Under the pieces are notes generated by a model that was not told where the DNA came from, searched no databases, and saw nothing but the letters and a program-made list of their open reading frames with translations. From assembly GCA_003255065.1 (NCBI GenBank), contig QAOA01006259.1:316504-380503 (forward strand): a stretch of 64,000 bases of DNA. The letters are read 5' to 3'. Both the position numbers and the translations under genes were made by a program. Shown in pieces: positions 34,786-47,456 of the stretch (position 1 is the stretch's first letter; the number at the start of each line of letters is the position of its first letter). The DNA is from Cercis canadensis. Taxonomy: Eukaryota; Streptophyta; Magnoliopsida; Fabales; Fabaceae.

Positions 34786-34980
34786 ATAGATAGGATGTGA
34801 CAAACAAGCTTTCAGGTAAAATTGCTGATTATTGTGTTAACTATAAACTGGAATCTGTCTTCTAAAAGTTTCTTATTTTTAGCATTTTGACTCACAGAAC
34901 AGGAATCCATAACAACAGCAACCTCCCAATACATGATTCATTAGTGTCACTGTTGGGTTTCATCTATAATTTAGAGACCA
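34786..34980 (-). pseudogene. F-box exon-1 5' fragment inside F4's 5'UTR intron
   Basis: Read on the minus strand from ATG at 34910: MDSCSVSQNAKNKKLLEDRF, then IISNFT, a stop, and KLVCHILSIL. This is a decayed copy of the F4 N-terminus (MDSCVVAQNA) and F-box start (ILSNLHESILGYILSFL). Upstream bases also match F4's leader (CATGATT, ACAGCAA). It stops before the second half of the F-box. Confidence 0.7.
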
Positions 34981-35290
34981 ACAAAAAAATTACAGACTCC
35001 TTTTTCGAGAATCCCTTCAAATTATGTCGCAACAGATTGCTTCAAGGAAAGCATTTAAGACTAAGGAATTAATCAAGACTAGAGTTTGCGTTCAGTGTTG
35101 TCATTGAGCAGAGAAATGGCCAAAAACCATGCTGGGTCAGAACGAATTATGCTGATCTAAGACTCAAATTTGTATACCAGATTAGATTAAGCATACCCAG
35201 AAGGCTAAATCTTAATGCTTCATACCATAAGCCGAGAAACTATGAACAATTACATTGGCAAACATAAATGCAATCTGAAGTAGATTAAAA

Positions 35291-35319
35291 GGGGGGGGGG
35301 GGGGGGGGGNGGGGGGGGG
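35291..35319. repeat. poly(G) tract with an N
   Basis: Nineteen G residues, an N at 35310 and nine more G form an exceptionally long G homopolymer in an AT-rich setting. By inference it lies in the 5'UTR intron of F4 (poly-C on the sense strand). Its true length is unresolved. Confidence 0.9.
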
Positions 35320-35459
35320 AGGGAATTACTCACCCAAAAGCCAGAAATGCAGGAAGAAGGCGATAAATGAGCTTCAGACGAAGTTCATAGGGTAATTGCT
35401 GCAGGGAGGGAGAGAAAGTGGGAGAGAAACAGAAACAAATTGAAAGGGTTTTTGGGTGA

Positions 35460-36106
35460 AGCTAATTAAAATTGGCAATGGCTTCCTTAATTTACAAAAT
35501 GGAAGAAATGGGGGAAGCTTTTAAGTTGGAGAGTGCAGGCCGGGTAGGCCACTTCAACTACTTGTCCTTGCGATAATGCTGTCTATTACTGTATTACGTA
35601 CGCACTGGTGAATGTGTGCGTTGACTTGCAGTTTGCATCTCCTCAAACGGATTACTACTATTTTTGTTTCTTACTTTCACACGAAATTCACAAATTTTAA
35701 GAGAAAAATATATAAACAATTTTTATAGAAATTTAAATAAATTTATATTATAACATGCGTAACACTAAAACAAAACAAAAAAAAAAATGATCTCGAAGGA
35801 GAGAATAAAGAGAGAGGGTGGAAAATGAAAAAAAAAATAATAATAATAAAATGATCGCAAAAGTCTTTTGGCTGTTCTTTTTAAGTGTTTTGTTGGAATA
35901 TAATAATTTAAAAATAATTTTATATATTTATTACATTTTTTAATTTATTCCAAATACGCTCAAGTGGCATGTCCCATTAAACCTATCAAATGACTAATGA
36001 CATGACATGTCCCATGACCACTTCTTCCTCATTTTCCTTTTCTCTTTATATGGCCTTACTTAGTTGACTTCTTACTCTTAACATGATAATGGTGTAAACA
36101 AAAACA

Positions 36107-36148
<42 letters not shown>

Positions 36149-39100
36149 CAGCAAAAAAATTATATAAATAGACTGTGAGCGAATAATTTGGATAAAAAAA
36201 GTCTTAAAAACTTTATACCCTCGATAATCAGCCTGTTTAGGTTTTGGTCTTATTATAAATTGCCTTTATTAATTGACTGAATTGCCCTAAAATGATAATG
36301 ATGCGAAAAGAAAAAAGATAAAGATCAACCACGTATTTATATTGTTCATATATATATATATATATAAATTGTTATTGACAATGACATACAACTTTTTTTA
36401 TAGACAATTTGTTATTAATTTTAGTTCTAATTTGCTTTCTCCTCTTATTCTCACTGTTATCACATGCGAAGCATCTTTTCAACTTGAGTAGTTTTCTAAC
36501 TCTTGGAACGTTGCACTAAAATGGGGAATCAAAAAGAAACTCATGAGGGAAAGAGAAAAAAAGAATGTTAGATATATAGGCTTCTCTTAATTATGTGAAC
36601 TACGAGAGTATTGCGACCTAATAACAAAATTATTGTTTGGTACATACCTAACATCAAAAGTAAGTAATGGCCCAAACAAAGTAATTTTTTAGCTGAAGAA
36701 CATTTTTTAAAATCTCTCCCAACCCAAGCATAAATATCATAAGTAAATTTTTACACCACATATCAAATTGATAATTGAGATAATTATGTATTATTTATTT
36801 TTTTAAGAACGGATTCAGTATCACTCGACTACAAGATATTTAATATGTATTGCTTATTTTATTTAACTAGAAAAATGAGCTTAATAAAATAAATGGAACA
36901 TACTATTTTATTTTTCAGTTATATTCATAATATTTATATCTCTTGTATTATTGAATAAAAAAGAAAAGGAAAAACACAAGAAAATTAAGCGAGAGTTGGT
37001 GGCTTTCTAAAATAAGTGGGGACTGCATAGTTTTTGTTCTTATTATAAATCGCTCGAATCAGTTTCTGCTTTTTTTTTTTTTCCCCAAGAACATTGTCTC
37101 AATTAGCTGATTCTGTAGACTGTAGTGGTCGCCTAATAAAAACAAAAGTAACATGTCTTGCTGTTGAAGGATAACATAATAATGGTGTTTAACTAAGAAA
37201 AATAAAGATCTAGAAACATATTTACATTATATACAATAATTTGTGTGGCTCTTTCTCTCATTCATTTCATATTCTTTTCATGATTAAACTGCATATGTTC
37301 GTTATTTAATTTCTTTATGTTTATGTCGCTTCCCAGTCATGGATAGTTGATTATGTTAATTCAAACACATGTGCGATAGATTTTGTATGGCTTCATTCAA
37401 TCAAGTGTATAGAATTATTTAAATAGTTTAATGCTCCTTTTCATGTAAATAGCTTACATTTCCTTCCAAGTTTGACTATTTGTTTTTCTTAACCCAAGAA
37501 TCAGGCTTAACCATGATTTTTGGATGGAGCTAGAGTTATTAGACCTAAGGAGAACAATAATGTTAGAGGAGATTGAAATTGGTGCTCTGAATTCTACTCC
37601 CACGCTTAGGTTAGATAGCAGACATCAAAAGAGAAAAAAGAGGTCTACAAAGACATCAAGAGATAGCAGATCTCAAAGACGTCTTTTTCTTTTCTTTTCA
37701 TGGTGGGCCTGAATATATTTTCTTAGTTTCTATTTCAAAGTTTCAATGTTACTTTACACAAGTAAACACAGTATAATTAGTCTAAAAATCTCTTAAAAAA
37801 ATTGAAATCTCAAGTTCAAATTCTCAGACCTCATATCTTTAACTAGAAAATCTATCTCTATTTATCAAATAGCAAAAAAAAGAAAAGAAAAAAATCGTGC
37901 TTATGCCTTATGTCCATTCAAACACGAATGCCAATAATGGTTCCAGATTCAATCCACTCTTTAATTTGATTTGATTTCGAAGCAGACTCCCTCTCCTCTT
38001 AGCAAGATGTTGAAACATGCCTGCTTGACTTTTCAGTTTTTCTTCACATTTTGTTAGTTGTAATGCAACTTTCAGCCATTTATAGTTTGGAATGGAAAGT
38101 ATGGGATAAGAGTCTCTGATTATTATTTCCAATGACCCGCACCTAAAAACATAAATTATACACTTCAATCTCCATCAGAACATATTCTTATAGTTGTTCG
38201 TGATTATATTTGAAAGAAAAATTAGTTATATTTAATAATTTCCAGAAAGATGTTGCACACCAATATATCAAATCGTAACAGATTTTGCTCTTCTTACATT
38301 TTATCCCCAATTCAAACTCGTACAACCAAACAAATGAAAAAAAAAAAAAAGGGTGTGGTGCAAATACGCTACGTTATTGTAGTAAGTAGCACACGATCTC
38401 ACGAAACATATAAATAATAATGAACAGATGAAAGCTCTGCATGTCCTTTTAGAGCAATTTCAATGGCGTTGATCAGTCCCACCTCAGTGACAATTTTACA
38501 TAATTTCCAAGCATATGCTGATCTTGAAAAGGGAAAGTTTTTCAACGCATGGAAGTGCCTTAACTGGATAATTGTTTGAACCAGCTATAATGTGGTAATA
38601 GTCAAAATACTTGATAACTATAATTTGTAATAGTCTAACTAACATAGAGAGAAAAATGCCAAGAGTCATTTGAGCTTTACTTCAAGGGAAATATAGAAAG
38701 AGAAAAATCAACTTCGAGCAGCTCCATCACTTCCGCTACCAAGATAATCTTCATCCTTTTCAAACCCCACAAAATAATAATAATAATAATAATAACATTA
38801 AAAATAATAGTTTTAAGATAACTTCTTTTATTTTATTTTTTTTTCAACATAAATCACGAAGTAGGACTTCTACGCAATTCTCCATTCATAAAGATGATGA
38901 AAATGACACTAATAAATAATGAGTAAAATATATTTTTTATTTTTGAATTATTTTTTAAATATTATTTTATTTATTAATTTATTTTTTGTGTCACTTTAAT
39001 CCTTCAATAATTACATTATCCTTTAAGTCAGTCATTCGTAACACCAAACTTTGATTAAAAAAAAATTTATATTAAATGAGGATAAATTAGTTTATATTAT

Positions 39101-39600
39101 ATCTAGACATTAAATAAAATGTGACATTAATAAAATTAAGTACAAAAATAATGGCTCATTAGAGTACTATAGTTCAAACAAAGTAAACCTCGAACTTCTC
39201 TGCCTATTGCATCGGCACCCTCATGATTTTCCTGAGAAAGCAGAGAAGTTTGAAGTTTAGACAAGTCCCAAAGTGAGAGAATTCAAGAGACAATATTTTT
39301 AATGTCAACAACGTTAGAAACCAAAATGTGGTTTTAAGGTTCAGTGATCGTCAACGTATGCAACTTGTGTGTTAACGTTCTCAAAGTGCCCAAAGTCAAA
39401 TGAACTATTTCTCCACCTCAATAATGTTAGTAACATCAACATATGTAGCTTTCAGTACCACCAACTTTCTCTCTTGAACATGTATTTTATTATATTTTTG
39501 AAATATTAAGTTTTGACGTATCTCTACCAGAACTTTTAACACCAAGTTGTGTCTGTATTCGCCATGCTACTTTTTTATATGACATCTCCTAGCGAATTCA
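35460..39600. other. AT-rich intergenic DNA
   Basis: No gene recognised. It contains TA tracts (36112-36147 and about 36350-36366) and a TAA repeat (about 38777-38800). Open frames at 37524-37712 (plus) and 37908-38168 (minus) are short, match no family I know and show no splice-linked partner. Confidence 0.5.
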
Positions 39601-39605
39601 TCTTA

Positions 39606-40346
39606 GGGTTTGTTTGAGAGTTCAAAAATATGAGAATGATAGGTGAATAGAAGACTAAATTTATCATCTCCCTTATTTGAAAGTTTTAGTTAAAAAAAGG
39701 AAAAAAACTCAGGGGTAACCTCGTACCCCTGAATTCCTTTTTTGACCAAGAATATTATTTCCCCGATTTGGGGGTTTGGGAGGGGAATGACTAATTTTAC
39801 CCTTTTACCCCTATTGTCAAGATACAGTAGGAAGAGGAGAATAATTGAATGGCTTATGTTTGATTGGGTCATGGCCAGCTGTCAAGTGCTTTTGACATTT
39901 ATTTTTCGTTGATTAGTGTTAGTTCTAACTTGGACTCTCTCATCTTGACCGTCTGATAAGAGCATAAGGCTTGCCACAGGGTTTCTTTCCCTTCAATCTT
40001 CAAGCACGGTAACAAATTAATAAGTATAGATTTTTTTTTCTTAATTTTTTTTGATCCAATTGTTCTAGCAAGGTGTTAATACTTGTAAATTGTCACCCAA
40101 ACTTAGACAAAGTTATGGAAAATAATTATAAAAAAAATTATTATATTATTAAATTTTATATTAAATAATATCTATTTAAGAGTAAAGAAGTAAAAATACC
40201 TTCTAATATAACTTTTTCTTTCATTTTCATTTCTTTTGCTCATTTTAATTAATCAACAAAACAAGGGAGAAGAAAATCCCTCCCTTTCCATTCCTTTCCT
40301 CTTGTCTCCTTCTCATTCATTTCTCCTTCAACTCCCAAACAAAGCC
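39606..40346. mobile_element. PIF/Harbinger-type (Tourist-like) non-autonomous element
   Basis: Terminal inverted repeats are GGGTTTGTTTGAGAGTT at the left and GGCTTTGTTTGGGAGTT from the reverse-complemented right end, 15 of 17 matching. The ends are flanked by TTA (39603-39605 and 40347-40349), the 3-bp target duplication characteristic of PIF/Harbinger. The 741-bp interior has no transposase. Confidence 0.75.
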
Positions 40347-40926
40347 TTAAGTTTATGGGGGGCAATTGCCTCCACTAACCACAAACTTTTCTTCATGATA
40401 ATACAATAAAATTATATTTTGCCCTCATAATTTTTTTTTAATTGCCCCCATAATAATTATTAATGAGATTAGAAAGAAAAAAAAAAAAAGACAATCTAGT
40501 ATTATCTGTTAAAATATTCGAGAATACATATGTGAATGACCATAATAAATTTTTTAATGGTGTATAATCACAATTATCCTAAATATGACAATAATTAATA
40601 AATTTCTTAAAGGAAAATTACCATAGAAATTTTTTTCTTTTTTTTCTCCTTATTAGATAAATAAAACTAAATTTTCTAACTACAAATATGAAAAAATGGA
40701 TATTCAAACCTTAAATCTTTTTTAAAATTCTACATGAAATATCATATTAATATATAAATAATTAAGATAACATTAAAAGATACATGCATACATAGCACAA
40801 ATAGTTCATAAATCTCTCAAAAAGAATCTTCATTTTCTAATATTTATAGTTAAAAAATTTAGCTTATCTATTTTTAATGGTTAAAGATAACATTCAAAGA
40901 GTTTAATTATATGAAAATAAATCATT

Positions 40927-40929
<3 letters not shown>

Positions 40930-40962
<33 letters not shown>
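40930..40962. repeat. (TA)n microsatellite
   Basis: A clean alternating TA tract of about 33 bases lies just left of the 273-bp tandem repeat. Comparable tracts occur at 36112-36147 and 57958-57988. Confidence 0.9.
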
Positions 40963-40963
<1 letters not shown>

Positions 40964-40967
40964 CGTC

Positions 40968-41500
40968 ACTGTCTCTTGATGATGATGTATTTTTCCTAAT
41001 TAAATTTTGATAAAATGGTGTAATTGTCAACTGTCACCTCTCTCATGAAATACATAAATGCAAGTTTTGGATAATCTTCTTTAATAGTCTAATAACCACA
41101 CATTCAAAGGTTAGAGTTTTTCAACACAATTGAAGTAATCTATTGTATAATAGTCAACTTCTTCACAAATTCTTTTAACAGTCAATCCATATAGATATAT
41201 AATACCCCCACTAACCCAATTTTTTTTGGATACGATCGAAACTGTCTCTTGATGATGATGTATTTATCCTAATTAAATTTTGATAAAATGGTGTAATTGT
41301 CATTTGTCACCTCCCTCACAAAATACATAAATGCAAGTTTTGGATAGTCTTTTGTAATAGTCTAATAACCACACATTCAAAGGTTAGAGTTTTTCAACAC
41401 AATTGAAATGATCCATTGTATAACAGTCAACTTCTTCACAAATTTTTTTAACAGTCTATCCACATATAAATCTATTGTATAATAGTCAAAACTTGTTCAC
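40968..41500. repeat. tandem duplication, 273-bp period
   Basis: The block starting ACTGTCTCTTGATGATGATG recurs 273 bp later (GTCTCTT at 40971 and 41244). Long runs are shared, such as AATTAAATTTTGATAAAATG and ACCACACATTCAAAGGTTAG. A third partial unit (ATCTATTGTATAATAGTC) follows to about 41500. Non-coding. Confidence 0.85.
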
Positions 41501-41509
41501 AATTTTTCT

Positions 41510-42260
41510 AATTAACATTCTATCCACATAGAGTAACAATAGACACAAAACTTTCTTGGTGCAATATTTCACAAACTGTGTTATATATATGGCGGAATTT
41601 GAGTTTAATTTGCTCAAATTAAATACTTTTTTGTGTCCAGTCCAAATTTTGACACATAAAGATAGCTGTAGATTGTTGCATATTTTACTTTAAGGAATAA
41701 TCGTTTTGACATATAAAATATGCTAGTTACAAAATTACTGTGTATATTTTTAAACAATATTATGAGGGGTACTTTAAGTAAGATGACAAATAAAAATAAT
41801 AATAAAAAAAAGATCACAAATTTAGATGGAATTATTTGTGTTATTGTGCAGTTATACACAATTAGAAGAGTTGTATAAATAATATTACTTGCGCGTACAA
41901 ACTATATATGCTTCAATTAAGGGCTAATTACTAGAATTACGTAGAGATAAATAAAGAGATGCAGAACAAACCAGCACAGTGACATTAGCCCAAAAATGTC
42001 ATAAACCATTGCCATATAGCTACCACATGGCTTCAATTCTTTCATTCTCAACATATAGTAGATGTAAATAGTATCTAAACTAGTTGCAAATTTGTGTCAA
42101 GCATGGACAATTAGTTAAAGAAAGAGAGAGAAGATAAATAGAAAAAGTAATAAAAAAGAGAGAGCGAGTACAATAATTTTAGATATCCTTACATCACAGA
42201 AAAAGATATTTCTTTTTGTTATTTTAATAGATGTGTCTCAACAATAGCCTGAGTAACCAC
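41510..42260. other. intergenic, 3' side of F5
   Basis: No coding sequence recognised. It is AT-rich, with a purine-rich stretch near 42115-42165. Confidence 0.4.
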
Positions 42261-42265
42261 AAACA

Positions 42266-43870
42266 TTAAGTGGTAAATTCTATTAAAGCAATGTTGGAGC
42301 ACTTGGGAAATAATAGTAGCTGCTTTTGAACTCGCTTCCTTTTTTCTACCAAGTCTTTCTTCATTTCATCACTAGTATCGCACATCCGAAATGGAAAGAT
42401 GGATCATCCGCTCTAGAACTGCAGCATTTTCTAATACATATTTAGTTAGACAAAGCTCGTGCTCATCACATGTAGATAGTCCATATTTTACAACTTTGAG
42501 ACTAGATAGCAAGCAGAGAGGCACTGTTTCAGAAGTCACCACATTTTTACCATATGTTCCCTGAAAAAATTTGGTCAATGAAGGATCAATAGCTAATTGT
42601 TTCGCTAAACAAATTGCGAAACGTAAACATAACCAGAACTCAGACTTACATCAAGTATAACAAGAGTCTCAAGAAGTGGTGTCTTATGGAGTATGCCAAT
42701 TAGGGTTTCCGGACGAACTCTGTTTAGGTGAGATAAGTCAACCTTCCAAATGCAGGTAAATTTGATAAAATACTTTTTGCATGGCGAAGAAGCTGGATAA
42801 CAAGGAAAAGAACAGGCCAATAACTAATTAAACATGATTTTTTTTATCGTAAAGCAATCTCCGAAAAAGAAGAGAACCAAAAGTACAAAAAGGAAGCATA
42901 ACTTAACAATGCTAGACCATAGTTTCAGATGTTCCACTTGAGGAAATTGTATCAGAAGCATATATGTTCTGCGAGTGATTTCTTGCAGTGTTGACTTTCT
43001 CCCTTTGATGTTAAAAATTTCAATGAAAACATTGCGAACTGATGATGAGTTCAATAGCATGATTTCCAGCAGTGGATCTCCGTAAAAACAGAACTCAGAG
43101 ATATTCAAAGCACAAATCTTGATGGCACATTTAAATGGTTCATAAGGTCGCAAATTAAAACTCTGGAATGCTATGAAACAACTCTCAAGAAGAGGCGCTT
43201 GAATACTAACATTCTGCACAGTTAACCATACACAATCGCGTGCTTTAAACTTTTTGAGAACAGGAAAGCTGAGAATTATATCTGTGGAATGAGCAGAAGA
43301 ATCACTCACAAATGTAATTCCAGAGAAGCTAAGGTATAGGAGGTTTGGAAGACAAAAAGAGGGAGGAAGAGTAAGTGAACAATTCACCCAAATCACCAAT
43401 TGAACCAAAGAGCTGCAAGAAAAAAGAGAATGAGAGGAGAAGAGGACTTGGTCAGCATAGCAAATATGAAGCCTTTGTAATCTGGTTTCTAAGATAGCTG
43501 ACACCCATTCATTAACCTGAGATGGCTCATACTTGTTATGACATAATAGATTGAGAGAGAAATTTTTGATACTTGAATCGGCAAGGAGACCAACCACTCT
43601 ATCCACAAAGTTCACAAATTGTGCTTTTCTGGTCTTCTGCAAATAAAGCAAACGATCATCCAAGTGTAGATGGGTCACGAATGTCCAATTGTAAACCCAC
43701 TTAGTACATAATATGCATGTACGGACAGCCTCTTTAGTTGGGAGCAAAGACAAGATGTGACCAAGAATGTTTTCGGGTAGATTGCTGATTCTGTCTTCAC
43801 CATCAACCAAACTTTGTCTCTTAGAACGATTCCTTTTTCTAGCATTCTGTGTGACAGCGCTGGATTTCAT
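42266..43870 (-). pseudogene. F-box/LRR/FBD pseudogene, F5 (early decay)
   Basis: Exon 1 (42902-43870) is fully open: MKSSAVTQNARKRNRSKRQS, the F-box RISNLPENILGHILSLLPTK then CILCTKWVYNW, and LRR-like segments to VEHLKLWSS. The donor expected at 42901-42900 is TT instead of GT (...TTAAG, then TTATGC). A GTTAAG six bases upstream could substitute in frame. Exon 2 (42650-42792) is 143 nt where sister exons have 144; the missing base shifts the frame and gives an immediate stop after LTYLT. Exon 3 (42266-42560) is open through HLSISDVRY, then another shift is needed to reach CDTSDEMKKDL and QLLLFPKCSNIALIEFTT. A truncated exon-1 protein with F-box and LRR but no FBD remains possible. Confidence 0.85.
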
Positions 43871-46379
43871 GATTACAACAAGTTCCTAGAACAAGATTTG
43901 CTAGTGTCAAGCTTCATGAATCATTCTTAAAAATGATATTAAAGAAAAAAAAAAAAAACATTCTTCCTTAATTTAGTCATACAAGTAGCTTTTATGCTTC
44001 TGGCAAATCATTAAGCTTAAGACAGTATCTATCATCTAAACATTAAGTAGTAGAATGCAAGCAACCTAAGTTTTCATGCTAATTTATTGGCTTCATTTTC
44101 TGGGTGATTGATTTAATGAAGGAACTCCTAATCAACAGAAATAATGGGACATACCAAAATTAGGAGATTTTGAAGATCTCAATATTTGAGTGAGGTTATA
44201 TGAAGTACACACAGTAGATTAACAGCCTAAAAACCTGGATATATTTGCCAATTTTAACAAGTCTATTTTCACTCCTCTCATTTCACTCCAGCTAAGCATA
44301 CCCTAAAATCCTAATTATACCATAAGCTGAAAAATATAAAAAAGTCCAATTCACACACTGATAGACCATTTGAAGCAGATGAAAAAGTAAGTGGCAACCT
44401 AACTTACCCCAAAGGCTCCTCAAATGCTTGAAAGTAAGAAATATAAGCTCGAAATGAAGTTACAGTTTGTTGTTTAAGGTGTTTTCAGTGTCAGCTAGAG
44501 GGAGAAAACAGAGGGGAAGTGATAGAAAACAGGGTTTTGTCTCTGCTATGCTATGCTATCCCATTGAACGTTCTCTGTTTGCATCAAATTAAAACGCAGA
44601 AATGGATGTCGTCGCGGTTCGAGAGCTTGAGGAGAAGAAGGAACTCACAATTGGCTTGGGAATGGGAATGAATCACCTGAGACTGGGAAGCTTTCATTTT
44701 GCTCAAGTACAAGGTTCCCGTTTAGGGGGGTCTTTCTATTCTTCTTTTTCTACCTTTCCCCTGTTTCCCATTAAAGAGAAACCTATTTCTTTTAGTTTTT
44801 TAATTTTATAAAGTTAATAGATCGATCTAATTTCAAAAACAAACAAACAAACAAAATTTATTTTAGGTTTTTTTTTTTTTTGCCAAAATTTTGGGTTGAT
44901 TTTCATGCTTTTAGAGAATGAGTAGTGTGAAAGATGTTAGACTCACTACTAGATTTGTCACTACTCCTCAGTCCTCACAACAACAAATAAACAAACAAAG
45001 GCTTTGGTGTTGCATGTAATAGTGTGTTTAACATTCCTTTTCTGTCTTGCACTTTTACCATGCCTTTCACCTTCGGTAATATAATACACCATGAGCTTCT
45101 TTGACATAGTCTGAAAAACATCTTAGTTTACTTGCATACCTCTTCAGGTTCTGCTCTCGTGATTTCATGGGATTTAAATTTTTTTTTTTTTTTTATAAAA
45201 TACTTAATATTCAATTAATAAAATGAAATGTTTTTAGAAATAATATGAGATTTATTACCAAAGAAATAATAATATTTTTCTTGGGTAAATTTACATATAT
45301 AATCTTTTTATTCTAGTCTAGAACTTCTAAAAATATCTTTACCAACTTGAATATTTATTAAATAAATCAATAAAAAAAATTATAATTTGAAAAGATATAT
45401 ATCTTAGGCCATTGGACATGAGACCCCCTGAAAACTCAAAAAAATTAAAGCAATTCTTCTAATACAGTATAATAATCCTTCTAAAAATCTTTAACATGCA
45501 AACAATGATCCAAAAAGTTGAACAAGAATTGTTTCCTGAGGGGAAAATAAAAGTTGAACAGGAACAAGAAACCCGATACAGTATAATAATCCTTATAAAA
45601 ATCTTTAAATTGTTTACTGATGAACCCCAACTTTGGCCTGGCAAAGGGGGAAGAACTTGAGAACACTCCCAAGTGAAGTGCAAGAACTTGATGATGACTT
45701 GTCCTTTGATTCAGTTCTGCCCTTGTGCTTCTGCTTCTTTGTTTTCTCCCCTTTCACAGACTTTGTCAAAAAAATTCGGAATGAAGAAAAGAAAAAGGAG
45801 CAATCCCCTATATCTCTTTCACCATGCTTAGGTTCTTCAAGATCTCTGCGTCTTCTAAAGCCCATTGATAAAGCTTGTTGGCATGGCTGAGCTTGCTTCG
45901 ATGCAATCTCCATTGTTCATCATCATCATCTTTGATGTACATACGTAGCCTTTCCGCAACTGAAATATATATAAAACCTAAAACAATCAAGAAACAAGTA
46001 TATATATAGCCCTAGTCTCTGTGTTCCTCTACGTGCATATATGGTTTCTCCTTTACTATTTCTCTGTATATATAGAGGTGTTATGATTATATAAAACTGA
46101 ACCTGCTTCTTTTGTAAACAATAGAGGTTTGGCGGTTCAAATAATGAGAGACCTTATCAAATTCCATAGTAATGTAATGAGAGGAGTACGGATATATTAG
46201 CAAAACTGGGAAACGTTCCAGCTGTATGTGATCGTCTCACCAAATTTTTCTCTCCGATATCCTCTATCCTGTACACATCTATACACAAACTGTGTATGAT
46301 TTAAAATGGTTTTACTTAATTTTTTTAGTCAAATCAAAATTTACCAATAGAGTTTGTGCATACAATCGTGTACATCAAC

Positions 46380-46412
<33 letters not shown>

Positions 46413-47450
46413 ATTTCATGTTGCTCCCTAATCCCTACGGTTTTAAGGAAATAAGGGACTTGAAGAGCATAGGGTCAAATTACAAAGTCATAAATGAGAA
46501 ATGATGTTTCAACACTTGATGCAGTAAGTGCAAAAAAATCTAAACCATATACAAAAGTTTAATAGGTTTAATGCAGATTTAGTTAAGTTTTAAATTTTGT
46601 TTTATCAAAAATAGATATTTATTATTTAATATAAGGTCAAGAGTTACTACAACAACTCTATATAACAGCATACAAACCAACAATATACTCTAAGAGTGAT
46701 AACCAAAAAAAAAAAAACATATGTTAATTCACCTTAGACAATGGTCAATGATCACCTTTTGATCTAGTGGCCCAATTGAATGGAAAAATAAATTGAAGAA
46801 GCAAAAAAGCAATGTATGCCATTCTTTGGCATTTTTTTAAAGATTTTTTTGGTGATAATCTTTACATTTGAGAGTCAGCATATTCAACTTTGTTTTTGAG
46901 AAATGTAAAATGAATCCTATTATAATTTAGATAGATCCAATTAAATTTAGATGTTGTTATATATATACAAAAAGTAAAAAAAAAAAACATAAAGAACTTT
47001 TGTGCAAGTACCATTACTCTATCAAAATACGCATTTCCCTCTATTTATAATCTGCACAAGTATAGATCCTAAGCAATGAAACCAATCAGTGGCCACCTCT
47101 AGGTCATCTTAAATATGTTTTCCTTTTGAAGTAATGTTCAGTTTTCATTTCACCAAAACAAGTAGGAAGAGAGCCTACAACAAAATAGTACAACATAACA
47201 TGCAACACAATAATACTGCAACACAGTAATACCACAACATAACCTGCAACATAGTAATACAATAACACAAACCTGCACCGCAAAGAGACTCGAAAAGACC
47301 GAAAACAATGAAAAACTGTCATAGGGGCATACAACCCACATTGCCTTATCTCACACTCCTTACAACTCAAAAGTGTTCATCTGTTCATCCATTATCTGCA
47401 GTGAGAATGGTTAAACAATTCTTGCAAACTCGAACAGCATGAAAAAGGTA
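43871..47450. other. F5 upstream region and intergenic DNA
   Basis: A 5'UTR exon of F5 probably ends near 44411: its minus-strand GAGCCTTTGGG is followed by GTAAGTT, and an acceptor TAG lies just before the start codon. Beyond it, two overlapping minus-strand frames at 45459-45990 encode a Lys/Ser-rich protein (99 residues) or QWRLHRSKLSHANKLYQWAL in another frame; neither is recognised. A CAACA/TAATAC-rich imperfect repeat lies at about 47175-47275, and TA/TG dinucleotides at about 46381-46411. Confidence 0.4.
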
Positions 47451-47456
47451 CAAACA

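Noticed and set aside
45459-45990. Minus-strand frames of 60-99 codons
   Set aside because: Two overlapping frames look equally plausible, neither matches a family, and Ser/Lys-rich composition reflects simple sequence.
47104-47370. Cys/Val/Leu-rich minus-strand frames of 63-88 codons
   Set aside because: They arise from a CAACA/TAATAC imperfect repeat, not from a gene.
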